64,000 nucleotides of DNA from Nemania diffusa (taxonomy: Eukaryota > Ascomycota > Sordariomycetes > Xylariales > Xylariaceae), in NCBI GenBank assembly GCA_038501195.1, contig JBBPUQ010000009.1:2728001-2792000 (forward strand), in the 5' to 3' direction. The notes beneath the pieces were generated by a model. It had not been told where the DNA came from, did not search any database, and saw nothing but the letters and a program-made list of their open reading frames with translations. Positions 37,947 through 51,131 of this stretch are shown one piece after another. A program made the position numbers and the translations under genes. The first letter of the stretch is position 1. Each line of letters begins with the position of its first letter.

Positions 37947-39407
37947 CTAACATTGGGGTCTTCCATCATCACTGTTCGTTTCGTCTATAGGCGTGATCAG
38001 CTCCTGCATGCGTTCCCTTGTGGCACCTGGCACACTAGGTTGTTTCTGCATGGGGGTCGGGGTGCTGAGTTCTGTTGACATCGATATTTGCTCATGTATA
38101 GGACCGCTCCCGGAGCCGTTCCTGGCTAATAGCTGTTGCCACCCACTCCCGAAGCCAGACCAAAAGGGGCGCCGTGACCTGAGTTTCCGGGTGCTGAGCT
38201 CTCTTCGGACCATGGAATTTGTAATTCTGGGACAGTGACCCCGAGGATACATCGACGCCTTGCAAAGGGGGCACAAGGAACTCATCTCGCTCAAGAATTC
38301 ATCAATGCATTCGGGATGAAATATGTGGCCGCAGGATAATTCCCGAATAATTGTTACTTTTGATTCGAAATGGTCTAAGCAGATTAGACAGGTCGGTTGA
38401 TAATCAAGTCGGTCACTATGCATTGTTCGGATGTGACTAGAGGACGGAGAAGCTGAACTAAAGGAGGTCCTTCTGGGTGATTTCGGAGATCTTGGTGAAT
38501 TCAGCGGTGAAAACATCGGCGCAGTATAGTTGTAGGTGAACAAGGGATAAGTTTGAATATGGGCGAGGGGTACGGTAAGTCGTTTGATCCCCAAGGCTTC
38601 TAGATTTACCTCTCCATTCATAACACGGCGGCGCAGAGAGGCTCGTCGGCGGTTCTGAACATAGTGCATGAGCAACGACGTCCCGCCGATGACAGTCACA
38701 ATCACGGCCAGAATGATTAATACGAGCGCCCAAATGGCCAGCAGTGAAGGATCAGGGGACACCGACAGCTGTGTCCACACCCGCACATAATCTGCAGGGT
38801 CTGGGTTATACGTTTTGTTAATTTCGTCGGCGAACGGAACCTCGGATAAGTCCCCAGAGTACAATTTAAGTTGTTGCATCATGCGGTCTCCGGTACCACT
38901 AGCAACGGCGTAGACAGGGAAGTGGCTGCTTTGCTTCCAGCCTCGTCCAGAGTCTATTTTCCACAGATCCGAGTCCGACTCTGGTGGTTGACCATCCTCG
39001 TCATCTGGGCGGTACACAAGCATGGCATGCAGAGGATCTAAAGCTGCGGCCGCCATAAACGACTTCGTGCAGTTGGAATTGATCCATGGCACTAGAGCGA
39101 TCAAGATGTAGTCCGTGAGGGGAAGGTCGGATTGTCGCGTGGCGTTCGCCGGGATATACGTGTTTGCCAAGTCAAAACATGCGTCGTCACTGGCAAGGTC
39201 TGGCACGTATAATAGACCTTGGATGGTCCCTTTGGTTGTTGGCACATCAGTGGTGGAGAGAGTCGTGATATTCGCGGCGATGGTTTCCGAATATCCCAGA
39301 TTACTCTAATTACGGTCACCGTTAGGTTGAGAGAAGATATGGACAGAATCTCTTAAGACATACCGAGAGAGCAGTGATGTTTCTGATAATGGTGCTAGGG
39401 ATGGCAT
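37947..39407 (-). CDS. membrane-anchored RING-H2 E3 ubiquitin ligase with lumenal PA-like domain
   Basis: Exons complement 39407-39364 and 39303-37947 give 466 aa. A GTG at 39245 is not the start; the frame continues upstream to a splice acceptor and links to a short first exon (MPSLAPLSETSLLSR). About 15-190 is a lumenal PA-like region with N-glycosylation sequons. One transmembrane helix lies at about 202-228 (LAIWALVLIILAVIVTVIGG). A RING-H2 finger lies at about 320-362 (CLICLDHFE...CGHIFHPECIDEFL...CPLC). A basic, Ser-rich tail follows. Such proteins ubiquitinate membrane cargo in the endomembrane system. The first exon is uncertain: no signal peptide is visible, which is unusual for this layout, so a different 5' exon is possible. 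Confidence 0.82.
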
Positions 39408-42400
39408 GACCGTTGGACCGCGTGGGGCTGCTGAATAACAAACTGTTCTGAGATTAGCGGGATATGTTTTAAAAGAGCCTCAGTGTGATGATTGTTTGCC
39501 ACCAAGTATCGGGTTAGTCCTGCTTGCGACATGATAAAAATAAATAAAAAATAAGTGTCAACTGTATTAGGTGGGCGACCATATGGCGATGTGGGTAGCA
39601 TCACGGCTTCGACCCGGCGAGGCTGTTGTCCGGCATTGACGGGACTTGGCCTTGGCCTTGGCAATGACGACAAGGTGCCAGCGGCATGCCGACAGTACGT
39701 TAGGCCAGGGGTTCGGGCCGTGGTGGACGGGGATGGCACGACTTGGGATGGGATCAAGCTTTTCCAAGATGTCCGGCGGCAAGACGGTGGAAGACAAAAA
39801 AGAAGCTTTCGCTTGGCAACCTACACGACATTCCGTATGGCTTGGAGTGCTGTAGATTAAACGTCAGTTGCCGCTATGCCAAGGAGGCTTAAAAAGAGGG
39901 CTGGGTTGGCGCCAAGATGTCTGATCGATCACGACGATAAACCATTGGCGCACGCCGGCCCAAACAGCGAAGCGAGCGACATTGAGCTAAGAATAAGAAC
40001 CACGACACTTGTCCCAGTCGTATTCCCGGGTCTGGGCCGGGGCGCGGGAAGAGGGCGAGGGAGGAAAGCCAAGACATGCCGGGAGACATGTTTGGGGGGG
40101 AGACACAGACATAGACCATAGGACATACACATGCTCCTGAATCATCATTCATACCAGTCGCTGAAACACCGACAACGACAATCGGCAGCGGTGTGGGGAG
40201 ACAGCAGAGACAACGGCAGACAACACGCACGCACGCACTCTCTCACTCTCTCTCACTCACGGCGCATACAAGAGAGGTGGAGAGAGGCGGGACGGCAACG
40301 AGCAGCAAGGAGATAGGCAAATTGAAGCGGATTTAGGAGGCGCAATTTCTAGAGTGCAATAGCAATAATGACGAGGCAGAGAGAGAATGGGCGAAAATGT
40401 TGTTCTTGGCAAGTTGGGGTTTATTGGGGGGCTGCCAGCAGAATCGAGATCCTATGCTGACGGGGCCTGACGGGGCCTTTCAGGTATGCATCAGGGATTG
40501 AGGGGAATTAGCTTCGTGTGCTCCAGATACCTACCCAGGTAGCCAGGTAGCGAGGTAGCTCAGATAGGAGACGTCGAGTCAGAAGGCTCATTTACAGGGG
40601 TGTCGCTGGATTGGTTGGAGGTGGGAACACAAGTGGTTAAGTAATAATAGGTAAATAATAGGTGAATAATAAGTAAATAAAAATAAGTGCACTGCACTAC
40701 ACTTGGTACAGCAGCAGCAGCAGTAGCAGCACATGCAGTCTAAACTAAGTGCTTAAGTATATATGTATCTACTCTGTAAGTACAGTAGATGGATGAATTG
40801 GGGGGATGGATGGATAGGATGTTAGTTGGATAAGTGGATGGATGGATGGGTCGGTCGATGCATTAGGTACATTACGCTATTGTACGGAGGTAGGCAGTGT
40901 TGAAACAACATGGATGGATGGGGGGATGCGGATGGGGGGATATGTATGCGTACATGTATGTGATGTAAGTACTTGCAAGTAGGACCTGTCTGGTAGTGCA
41001 AGTGTACGCAGTACCGCGTACTTATGTAAGTGATGGGGATGGGGGAATGGGTGACCGGGGGATATTTACTAGGATTAATGCCATGCTACCTCCTTGCTGC
41101 CATGCCATGTTGGGTACCTACATGTACTTCACCTTGCCATTCAGCTGAACAAGTTGTGGCACAGCGGAAGATGGCGGAAGCTCGTGGTGGTCTTAGAAGT
41201 CGCGCAAAGGGAAGCTATCCATGGTTGTAAGATTTGATGTGTTTAAATCCCACGGCAATTATTTACGTTATATTAGGTACATTAAGCTTTTATAAAATAG
41301 CGACCAGAGCAACGCTATCCTCCTAATCTAGGTAGATTTTCGGCGCGACTTGGTGGGCATTACAGTACCTTAGGTAGGTAGGTACACATACAGTACTGTG
41401 CACCTTAGGTAGCTAGCGGCTAGCCCAACAACAGTGAGTTTTAGTGTGTACGGCTGAATAATTACTGCGGGACTACCTTTATTTCACATTGGAGAGTCAG
41501 AATATTTATGTACTCATACATATAGGGAGACAAATATTATAATTCACTCGCCTTTTGCCTCTAGTTGCGAAAAAAGCGGAAAGAAAACAGGCATAAGTGA
41601 CACTGCATCATAAGTAGCACAGAATATGCACAACAGTCTTCTCCTACCATAATTTTGATACTCCGTAACTCGCATCATCGTCGGTCTTTACTTACCAGGT
41701 ATGTAAATAGATCACCCAGACTTACGGGATATGTTAGTATATGCTATATCGTCTTTTAGACGCAATATCGACGGCACAAGTTAAGTACTTACGTAGTCGC
41801 GCACGCTTTCTTTCTCTATGCCACCGTACATAATTATACAGGAAATCATAACTACGAGACCGGTACAGCTCCGCGTAAGTAGTCTACGCAGTAGCGTGAA
41901 GCCCTGCTTACCGAGTTGATGGGATTATCAAATACCACGATTCTCTAAGAAAGGTGGGCCCGCCAGTAAACCGAGACTGGCTATCTCATTGGTCACTATC
42001 TAGGTGCCTACATAAGTAATATAATTATGCATTGACAAGAAGCATCCATCCAATATTAGCACCACCTAATCTACTTTGTACGCAGACTAACAGATTGATA
42101 GGCACAAAAATACCCAACAAAAATCGTCGACATAAGGATCCCTTATTCCGAGTCGCTGTTGTCTAGCTGACTGCAGTATAGCACTAATGCAGCCGGCCGA
42201 ATCACAGAGGTCACTGGCTCTCGTGACTGATTAGTCGACTTAATTGATGATGGACACAATGTGATTGCTCCAACCCCTGTCCGGCATCACTAAAGGTGGG
42301 TCGGGTCTGGGCCTGCTTGGCAGCGGAAGCCCAAAAGCTTGTCTTCTCTGGCTTTTGTCGGTTTTATACGACCTACAGACCCTTACCTATTTCCTTACCT

Positions 42401-42924
42401 ACCTGCCCACCTACACTACCTACATACACTACCTACTTGCCTAGTGCACACACACTACACCAAAAATGCTACGAACCTGGCTGGCTAGCAAAGAGGGATT
42501 TTTCTCCCGTCCCGTCGAAATGCATCTGCCGATGTGATGTGCAAACACGCATATTTATCTCTAGTCGAAGCTAAAACTTGAATTCCTTACGCAAGGCGGC
42601 AACCTTGTAAAACCGACCGTGTCAAGTTTGCAAAAGAGCCATGCCTAGCACGACGCGACGCGGCTGTCTGGCTGGCTGGCTTGCTAAACCGAACAACTCC
42701 ATTGCCGGCCGGCACCAGAGAATCACAGCGAAACGACGGGGTACCTATCCTACCTAGGTACGCAGTACTATCTAGTACAGTGTTGTATACAGTATACATA
42801 CCCTGAGCTATGCGTCTTACATACCTATGTAGGTAGGTACCTAAAGTATCTCAAGCCACAATGCGCGAAGAGACTCGGCACCCGGCTAACATGCATCAGT
42901 CCACCGGGAGTATGCTGCAATATA
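39408..42924. other. gene-free stretch with low-complexity DNA
   Basis: Upstream region of the RING gene. About 39555-40330 is moderately GC-rich with open frames in several phases but no recognised protein. 40230-40260 has CTCT/CACG runs. About 40790-40940 has degenerate GGAT/TGGA tetranucleotide repeats. 42380-42440 has CCTACCTACA-type repeats. No supported gene. Confidence 0.45.
40790..40940 (+). repeat. degenerate GGAT (TGGA) tetranucleotide repeat
   Basis: Repeated ATGGATGGATGG blocks interrupted by other sequence. Confidence 0.75.
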
Positions 42925-42964
42925 CAGAAGTTGGGGTCGAATTTAAAAGTAACGCCAAAGAAAC
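42925..42964 (+). repeat. left terminal inverted repeat (40 bp)
   Basis: Starts CAGAAGTTGGGGTCGAAT and ends CGCCAAAGAAAC; pairs with 45762-45801 at 39 of 40 positions. Preceded by TA at 42923-42924. Confidence 0.92.
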
Positions 42965-45761
42965 TAGCTATATATAGATAAAATAACCCAAATTATAACA
43001 CTAGTACATATAGCTTAAATAACTTAAAATAAAACAAGTTTTTTATTTTATTAAATTAATATATAAAATATAACAATTATTGTTAATTTATATTATAAAA
43101 TGTTTTAAATTAATATTATAATATTAAATTAAAATAGTTTAAAAATTTAATTTAAATATATATTTTTAAATATTTTTTTTTTATTTTAAAAATTTAATAA
43201 AACTTTAAATAGCTTAAAAAATAAATTATAATTTTAATAATATTATTAAATTATTTTTAAAAATTAAAATATATAATTATTATTTTAAAAACTATATTTT
43301 TATTAAATATATAAAATTAGTTTTAAATAAAAATAAAAAATTTATATTAAATAAAATTAAAAAAAAAAAAATTATAAAAATTTTAATAATTAATTAAATT
43401 AGTTATAAATTTTTTATATAAATTTTTATTAATATATTTTATTAAAAAAAAACTAAAAATTATAAAAGTTATAATAATATAAAATAAATTTTAAAAATTA
43501 TAATATTATAATTTTTTATAAAAAAAAACTTTAAAAATATTAAATTAATAATTAAATTAAATTTAATAATTTTAAATTATATTATTTATTTATTTTTTTA
43601 TTTAAAAATTAAAAATTAAATTTTAAATTAATAAAAAAAAATTATTTAAAATAATAAAATTTTTATATATTTTTAATAATAACAAAAATATTAAAAAATT
43701 TAAAAAAAAATTTATAAAACTTTTTATTTTATAATTATTAAAAAATAATAAAAAAGTTTTATAAATTATATATTTTAAAATTATATATATTAATATAAAA
43801 TAAAATTTTTATATATTTAATTTATATAAACTATAGTTTTTTAAAAATATTATAAAATTATAATAAATAAATATAATATTATTATTAAATTTATTATTAA
43901 AACTATTTAAAAATTTAAATATAACTTTAAAAAATTTAATATAAATTATAATAAAAATAATAAAAAAACTAAATAAAAATTTAATAATAAAATAAATATT
44001 TAAATATAAAAAAATAAAACTAAAAATATTAATTAAATAAAATATTATAAAAAAATTTTAAAATTATTTTTTATATTTTATATATAAAAATTATAAATAA
44101 AATATTTAAAATAATATTTTATTATATATATTATTATAATATAAAAAAATTTAAAAAAAAATAAAACTTTAAAATTTTATATAACTTTTTAATTTTTTTA
44201 ATTTTTTTATTATTAAAAATTTATAGTTTTAAATAAAAGTTTTAATTAAAAATATTAATAAAATTAAAAATAAAAAAAAAATAATTATAATTTAAAAAAA
44301 AAATAATAATAATATTTTTTTTAAAAAATTTATAAAAAAAATATTAAAAAAATTAAAAAATATATATAATAAATAATTTATTTATATAAAAAAAACAATT
44401 ATAAAAAAAATATTTAATTTTTTAAATTTTATAAAATTAAAAAATTAAATAATTAATTAAAAATTTAATAAATTAAAAAAGTTATAAATTAATTATAAAA
44501 AAATTATAAAAAATTTATATAATATAAAAAAAATTTTAAAAATTAAAATTTTAAAAAAAAATAATTTAAAATAACTAATATTAAAACTTTTTTAAAAGTT
44601 TTTTTTAAAAAAAATTAAATTTTAAAAAAGTTTTAAAAAAATTTTAAAAAAATTTAAATTTTTAAAAAAGCTTAAAAAATTTAATTAATTATAATAAATT
44701 ATAATAAATTATTTTTTTAATTTATATTAATAAAAATTTATTAATATTTAAATTAAATTTTTTATTAATATTTTTTTTTTATATAATTATTATTTTAATT
44801 TTTTTTTTATATTTAAATAATTTTAAATATATTTTTTAATAAAATTTTAATTTAATTTATTTTTTATATATAATATAATTTAATTTAAAATTTATAAATA
44901 TAAAAATTAAAAAGTTTTTATTAAAATAAAAAAATATTTAATTTTTTAAAAATATTTAAAAAATATAAATTTTATTTAAAATAAATAATTAATTATTTAA
45001 AATAAAATTAAAAATATTTAAAAATATTTTTATTAATTAATAAAAATATATATAAAATAAATATATATAAATAATTTAAAAAAAAAATATAATTAAAATT
45101 TTTTTAATTATTATAATTAATATAATAATTAATAAAATAAAATAAATTTTTATTAATATTTTTAATATTATTAATAAAATTATAAATTTATTAAAAAAAT
45201 TAAATATAAAAGTTATAATTAAATTAAATTAATAAAAATTAATAATTTAATTATTAAATATATATTTTTAAAAAATTAAATATTATTAATAAATTAAATA
45301 TAAATTAATTAATTAAAAAAATAAAAAAAAATAAAAATAATAAAATAATAAAAAAAAAAATAATTAAATTAATTAAATAATTTATTTAATAAAAATAAAT
45401 TAATTAAAAATAATTTAAAAATAATTTTTTATATAAATTTAATAATAAATTATTTTAAAAAAATTAATAAAATATAAAAATATTTAACTTTTTAAATTAT
45501 ATTTTTATAATTAATTTATTTTTATATTATTATTTTAAAAAAACAATAAAAAAAAATATAATTTATTTAAAATTAATTATATTAAAAATTTTAATTAAAT
45601 TTATATAATTAAAATAATTTAAAAGTTTTAAAAAAATGTTTATATAATTAATTATTTTTAAAAATTTGTTAATTGCTTATGTTTACATTAAATTTAGGTA
45701 AGGCAAAGAGCAAAAACTGTATAGGGGTTGGGCGTAACTAATGATTACACACACTGTAGCC

Positions 45762-45801
45762 GTTTCTTTGGCGTTACTTTTGAATTCGACCCCAACTTCT
45801 G
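45762..45801 (-). repeat. right terminal inverted repeat (40 bp)
   Basis: Starts GTTTCTTTGGCG and ends CCCCAACTTCTG; reverse complement of the left TIR with one mismatch. Followed by TA at 45802-45803. Confidence 0.92.
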
Positions 45802-48800
45802 TAGGTAGGTATCGACACCTTACATCTACGCGTACGTATGAAATCACCGCATACATACATACACTAAGACGCAACGGTCTCTGGGTGGGAAAGCCTGCAG
45901 TTCTCGCGTCGTATGACCTTGCTGTTTAGGCTGTGCTGTGCGATGGCTTGATGGCTTGATACCTAGCGGTAAGCTAAGCCGATCAGATGGCCGTCCAGTA
46001 GGTAGGTACTATGCCCCCCAAAGCGCCCCGCAAGTCGTCTCCATCTCGACGACCTCATTGGCCGCGTAATACCAACGACCCGGGAATCAGATTACCGGTG
46101 CAATGTTACTCGTCGTCATCTAGCCGCTTGTTCGCGTGGCGGCTTTGTCAGCTCCCAAATGGGCTCATATCTTCGGGCATCTACATACAGAGCCTATGCC
46201 ATGTCAGATATTGCGTATGAAAGCGTCTACCTGTCTAGTATCCAGGCTAGAATCTAAGATCAGAACTGGCGTGAGCACGATCAAAGCTTGACTTGACGCG
46301 ATGCAACGTTCCGATGGGGGAGATCCAAATCAAGCAAAATAAGCGAGACTCCTGCATCATTGCACGCTGCCACGCACTACATGCAGTATTTACACTGCCT
46401 CCCTGTAGGTAGGGCAGTCGAAAAAGAAACAAGTCTTTTCGATATACGGGCAGTTCGGGAGCAACCTTCTCTTAGGATTGGTTGGTTGAGATAGGATGTG
46501 TGCACTGACACGCCCAGCTACTCTGGTTCACCGAAGATCCTTATAACCCTCCAGGCCACTCGACAATAAAATCACTGTCCAGGCATTTGAAGTCACCAAA
46601 TAAGCGATTGGTAGACCGGGGTCGTCGGTGGGAATAAACAGTCGGGCTTCGGGTTAGGCGCAAATACCGTTCGGGGTTGATTAAGTGCTTCAGGTCCCGC
46701 CATCTCCGGTTCATGAACTATGCGTATGTGTGTAGACTGTGGTCTCGCAATAAGCGCACCGGTGTTCAAGTGCTTCCGCAACAAGTAGCCCAGCAAGTCG
46801 GTCATCAAGAGTGCGGCGTAGATGGGTAGTGTCGTCCGGAGTATCACGAAATTGGATGCGAATGACCCGGCTTGCTCACGCGCTAGAGAAATTTATTAGT
46901 GGTGTTTTGCGTCTAGATCGCCGTCGCATGGTGGCGTTGAAGTACACAGGAGATAGAGTCCACCCCCGGGTAATATATCCATCCGCCCGAATAAGGGCTC
47001 TTGAAAACGCCACAATCGGCCCGGCGCCTCCCGCTCGGTAGGATATATTGCCATGCGGGTGAAAATCTCGATACCTGATCGCGATTTAGAACCAAACACT
47101 TAGATAGAAAGTAGCCTGTACTGTAGTGGAAGGGGCAACACATAAGCCACTTCGATAAGCGAGCACTGTACGGAGGCCTCCCATCGTCAATACATGCCAC
47201 TTTAGCCCCCCCAGATCTAGGCCAGCATGCATGGGCCGCAAGCAAGGGTGCAAGTCAGAATAGAGCTGTGATAAGCCGATGTATAGAGCTACACTAGTCT
47301 AGGTGGCTGACCTGGCGTCAATGGCTTCTCTATTAGAGAAGCATGATAGGGCGCTTCGTACAAGCTACTAAGGCGGGGAATCCACGGATTTTCGGCCTCG
47401 CCATCCTTCTGTCGGCTAATATATCTCGCACAGCTAGACGTATACGCTAATATTCTACTACGTCGCGAAAATTTGGGTATTATGTTGTTCGTGTCGGAAT
47501 ATATCTAACAAATACCCCAAAGCTCCACGAACCACGCATTAATATGTGCCCTAGAGCGGAATGGGTTGTCATCTGCGTCTTATTTTAGCTGCAGCTCTAG
47601 AATAAGTAAACAAGACCACGATCGAGTTGTTCAGTTATATTCCAGTGCAATGTTATACAGCTCAGCTCTCCGAAGATGCCCCTCATTTCATCTTCGAAAT
47701 CCTCAGCCGCGTGAAAATATCCAACTAAACCAGCGACGAAAAGGCTCAGGTCGTGCAATTAATCACGTCTACATTAGTGAAATAGGAGGTATGGCAGCGT
47801 TTCTTCAGACTATTTAGCACATGAGTAAAGCGAGAAGACCACGTTGTGTACACGAACGGAATATCTCGCACCCTTATGCTGAACCGGTAGTAACATTGTA
47901 CCGGTACGTATAATGGCGAGAAGCAATCTCCAACGTCAACGCTCTACTTTTGGTACTGCGGTGGTATAACGTTGCACTTCTACTCCATAACTGACACTTT
48001 GATTTTCGCGTATTCTTGATACCTAATATTCTAAAAAGAAATTCAGAATAATTTTCCCCCGTTCTATATCCGAACGTAGCTTACCCACAGATTCCATATC
48101 TCCTACCACGTGTCGTTATCCTCCGAACTAAGTGGCATGGTTCTGCAGGGAGCTAGTTGCGTGTGAAATGGGTATCACCAATTATAATCCGCTGTACTTG
48201 AGTTTAAAATCACAAGGGTGGGTGTTTTTACAAGTGTATTCGGGTTATCTCGGCCTGAGATGTGAAAAGCATCCTCCATGACCTCCGATTGATTGTTTGC
48301 TAATAGGGACAGAGCTGAGACGAAGACAGCTAGATTTTGGCGTGATGGTATTAGAAGCCTACTGGGCTTAGCGCGGGATTTTGACGGTAAACATTGTCCA
48401 CCAAAATACTAGATCGTGGTTACTGTTGAGGGTTGTGAAGATGTGGAAATACGAGTTCTTAACGCTCGTTGCGAAAGGCGGTAGGTTTTGTGCGAGGATT
48501 GGGACAAGTCCCCTGCTCTCGGGCGATACCGATGTCATAAAAAAGGACTCGAGCAGGTCCTTAATATGTCAATGATCACCGGGTGGTGATAGGTCGAGAT
48601 CGTGCTACAGATATATATCACGGCCACTACTAATTTCGCAACACCGGTATCATTTTGGGACAAATTGTAGGCGGGGTTTGAGGTGGTCCCCAGGACTTAT
48701 AACGATAAGAAGATCCAGCTTTCGTGAGGAATTAACTCTAAAAACTCTCAGCGTTTCCTTGTGAATGTTTTGAGCTGATATAGTGTCTTGCCCCAGTGAT

Positions 48801-50510
48801 CAATTTATGGCCATCCCTTATAAGCCGAGTGGCTCCGAGATTGCAGTGCATTCTAGTCATCTTCAATTAGACTCACAGGAATAGGGTCCCCGGATCTAAT
48901 GTTTAGTAGTGCAGCGGAATGGACAAGGCCTTAGACGATGATTAATAGAAGGCCTCGGCATCAGGTTGTGAACGCCATGTCCTGAAAGCATCAGTGATGG
49001 AAAGTTAAGGCCCTGGATCATGGAGTATGCTGGCAGGAACAAAGGCAGGTAGCCTGGGTAACCCCGGAATTAGCGGTATAGGCAATACAGCTAAGCCTAT
49101 ACGCCAAAGTTGTTGTAGGATTGTCTCAGTCAATCTGTCAACAGCAATCGCATGGACTAGGATGTCCAATCAGGGATCCGTGTGCTCCTTGGTGGAGATC
49201 TGGCACAAATCTTAAAGGCAGGGTATGTAGAGATTGAACATGAGAGTTCAAGTTGTCTCACGAGCTGTGCTTAGCTGTGTGATTGGAAACATTTCTCAAA
49301 ATATGTATACTAGAACCTCGTATTCTCTTTGACATGTTCACGGAATTCGAATATTTACCTTGAATATTTCTACCCTTGGTAGCGAGTTAACCCTTAATCG
49401 CTATTTTTGGGAGGCACGGTGCTTAAGGTAGGCTAGGGGCCTAAAAGGGTGTAGAAATGTAAATTGTTAAGAAAGGTCGAACTAGAAGAACTTAGGTCGG
49501 ATATATAACATCGCGCGAAGAGCTATCGCCCTCCTTTTAGGCTGCTAGGTTTAGCGGTAACCCATTTATCTTCTGTTTAGACAGTAATCGATTTGGTGTT
49601 GCACCATTCCCTGAGAATGACCCGTTCGTTAACCTCAACCTCCCTAATACAAACAACTATCTTACCCCTAACAGCAACAACAACCACAACAACAGTAACG
49701 AGGAGAAAGGAAATCGGGTTGTCACATTGTGTCTATTTTCCAAGTAGAGGAATAGGTGCGTATAATGTAGTCCCTCAAGATTAGATAGAATTTATGCAGC
49801 TCAACCTTACTTGATTACCTGAAGTCGGGACATGAGTTCCTCTGTCATTGCCCAGTTTTTTCAGCATATCACTTACTTAAAACACCCATTGGACTAAGTA
49901 TTTGGCGATGAAATATATATCTAGAAAATAATAATAGTCTCTGGCTGTCGAGTGAAAAGAGACCAAGAGACATACTATTGGTGTAATTATACTATACGAT
50001 TTAGATAGAAGGTTTATGACTTATATCTAGGTATAATGCGTGCTAAGGCTTAAAGGTATATGATATATATGATTAGTTGCAAGACTATTTGCTGAAGGGG
50101 TGCTATGAAATGAATATATTCTCAAATCATGAAGAGATGCAAGATGTAATTAAATCTTGAGTGTGAAACTATAAGAGTTGTAGCTGATGAGAAAGTATAC
50201 TAAACCTGGGTTGTTACATTATGTAACTTATTTATTAGTAATCTAAGAATTACATATGTACAATAAAAAACTACATACTGTATGAATATATGCTTTTTGG
50301 GTGGGACAGGAGAGAATGTTTGGATGTGCAGCCAGTATTTTGCATTATGACCTTTTTGTAAGTGAATGAACAAATGATTATCTTGACTTGATTTGGGTTG
50401 GAAGGTGGTTTGATCTGGTGTTTAGATATTATGTCTTGGCAAACAGCATTGTGAGTTCTTAGGTAGTTCGACTCAGGTTTCGACACCATTACTCCTTCAT
50501 TACTCTCAGG

Positions 50511-50534
50511 GAGAGAGAGAGAGAGAGAGAGAGA
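50511..50534 (+). repeat. (GA)12 microsatellite
   Basis: Uninterrupted GA dinucleotides. Confidence 0.95.
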
Positions 50535-51041
50535 TAGTATTTAACGCCGCAGGGGCACTATATAGTGCCTGACCTCTTTAAAGGTACTAGGGGCGTAGTA
50601 AGTTGTTTTATATTATATCCATTTTTTTGCGGCTGTATATTAAGGCTTTGAAACCCAAATTTTCACTTTTTAAGCACTTAGGTCGTGATTCAGTGTCCAC
50701 TTCAAATAAGACATTAGATCTTGTGTGTTTGAGAGCACGCTAACGAGCTAGGTAACGAACGTGCTAGAGTGCGAACACCGGGTGCGTAAGCAAGTTGTAT
50801 AATGCGTTTTTATCGTTATCAAGGCCAGAAACGCAGAAAGTAAACGCCAAAGTGGGTGGCAGACGTATTGTAGCTAGGGCGCGCTGTGGCTTATACGCAG
50901 TTGTTTGATTTAGGGCGCGAGGTTACTTTATTTTTCACTCGGCGCAGGGGCTAGCTTGTCGCCTACTATATAGGACGATCAGGTGTTGGCGGCTTAGCTA
51001 TTTGGTTGCAGTTTATCCACTTGCCCAGGTGGTAAAAAGAT

Positions 51042-51131
51042 TGGAAGCTCCCAGAATCGAACTGGGGCCTTCGCCGTACCCTCGACATAGTATAACGGCT
51101 TAAGCGACGTGCACCACTACACCAAGCCTCA
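51042..51131 (-). tRNA. tRNA-like sequence, probable tRNA pseudogene or SINE head
   Basis: On the minus strand an A box (TGGTGTAGTGG) and a B box (AGTTCGATTCT inside a CCCAG/CTGGG T-stem) are correctly ordered. A D-stem GTGT/GCAC and an acceptor TGAGGCT/AGCTTCC with a mismatch at the first pair can be drawn. The anticodon arm is abnormal: an intron-like insert of about 20 nt is present and the base 5' of the anticodon does not fit when the stem is drawn for best pairing, so no anticodon can be called. Either a decayed intron-containing tRNA or the head of a tRNA-derived repeat. Confidence 0.5.

Larger units (their letters stand above)
42925..45801. mobile_element. AT-hypermutated TIR transposon relic (Tc1/mariner-like by TA target site)
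   Basis: 2877-bp element bounded by 40-bp terminal inverted repeats (CAGAAGTTGGGGTCGAAT... at the left, its complement at the right) and flanked on each side by TA, the target duplication of Tc1/mariner/pogo-type elements. The TIRs differ at one base, C on the right copy versus T on the left in a CA context, which is the RIP-type change. From about 43000 to 45660 the interior has only about 0-5 G or C per 60 bases, some rows none; the remaining C is often followed by T and G often preceded by A. No frame survives, so superfamily assignment rests on termini only. Confidence 0.8.

Noticed and set aside
42980..45660. A/T block as a centromere core or mitochondrial insertion
   Set aside because: Bounded by matching TIRs and TA duplications, only 2.9 kb long, and without any mitochondrial gene; a hypermutated transposon explains it better.
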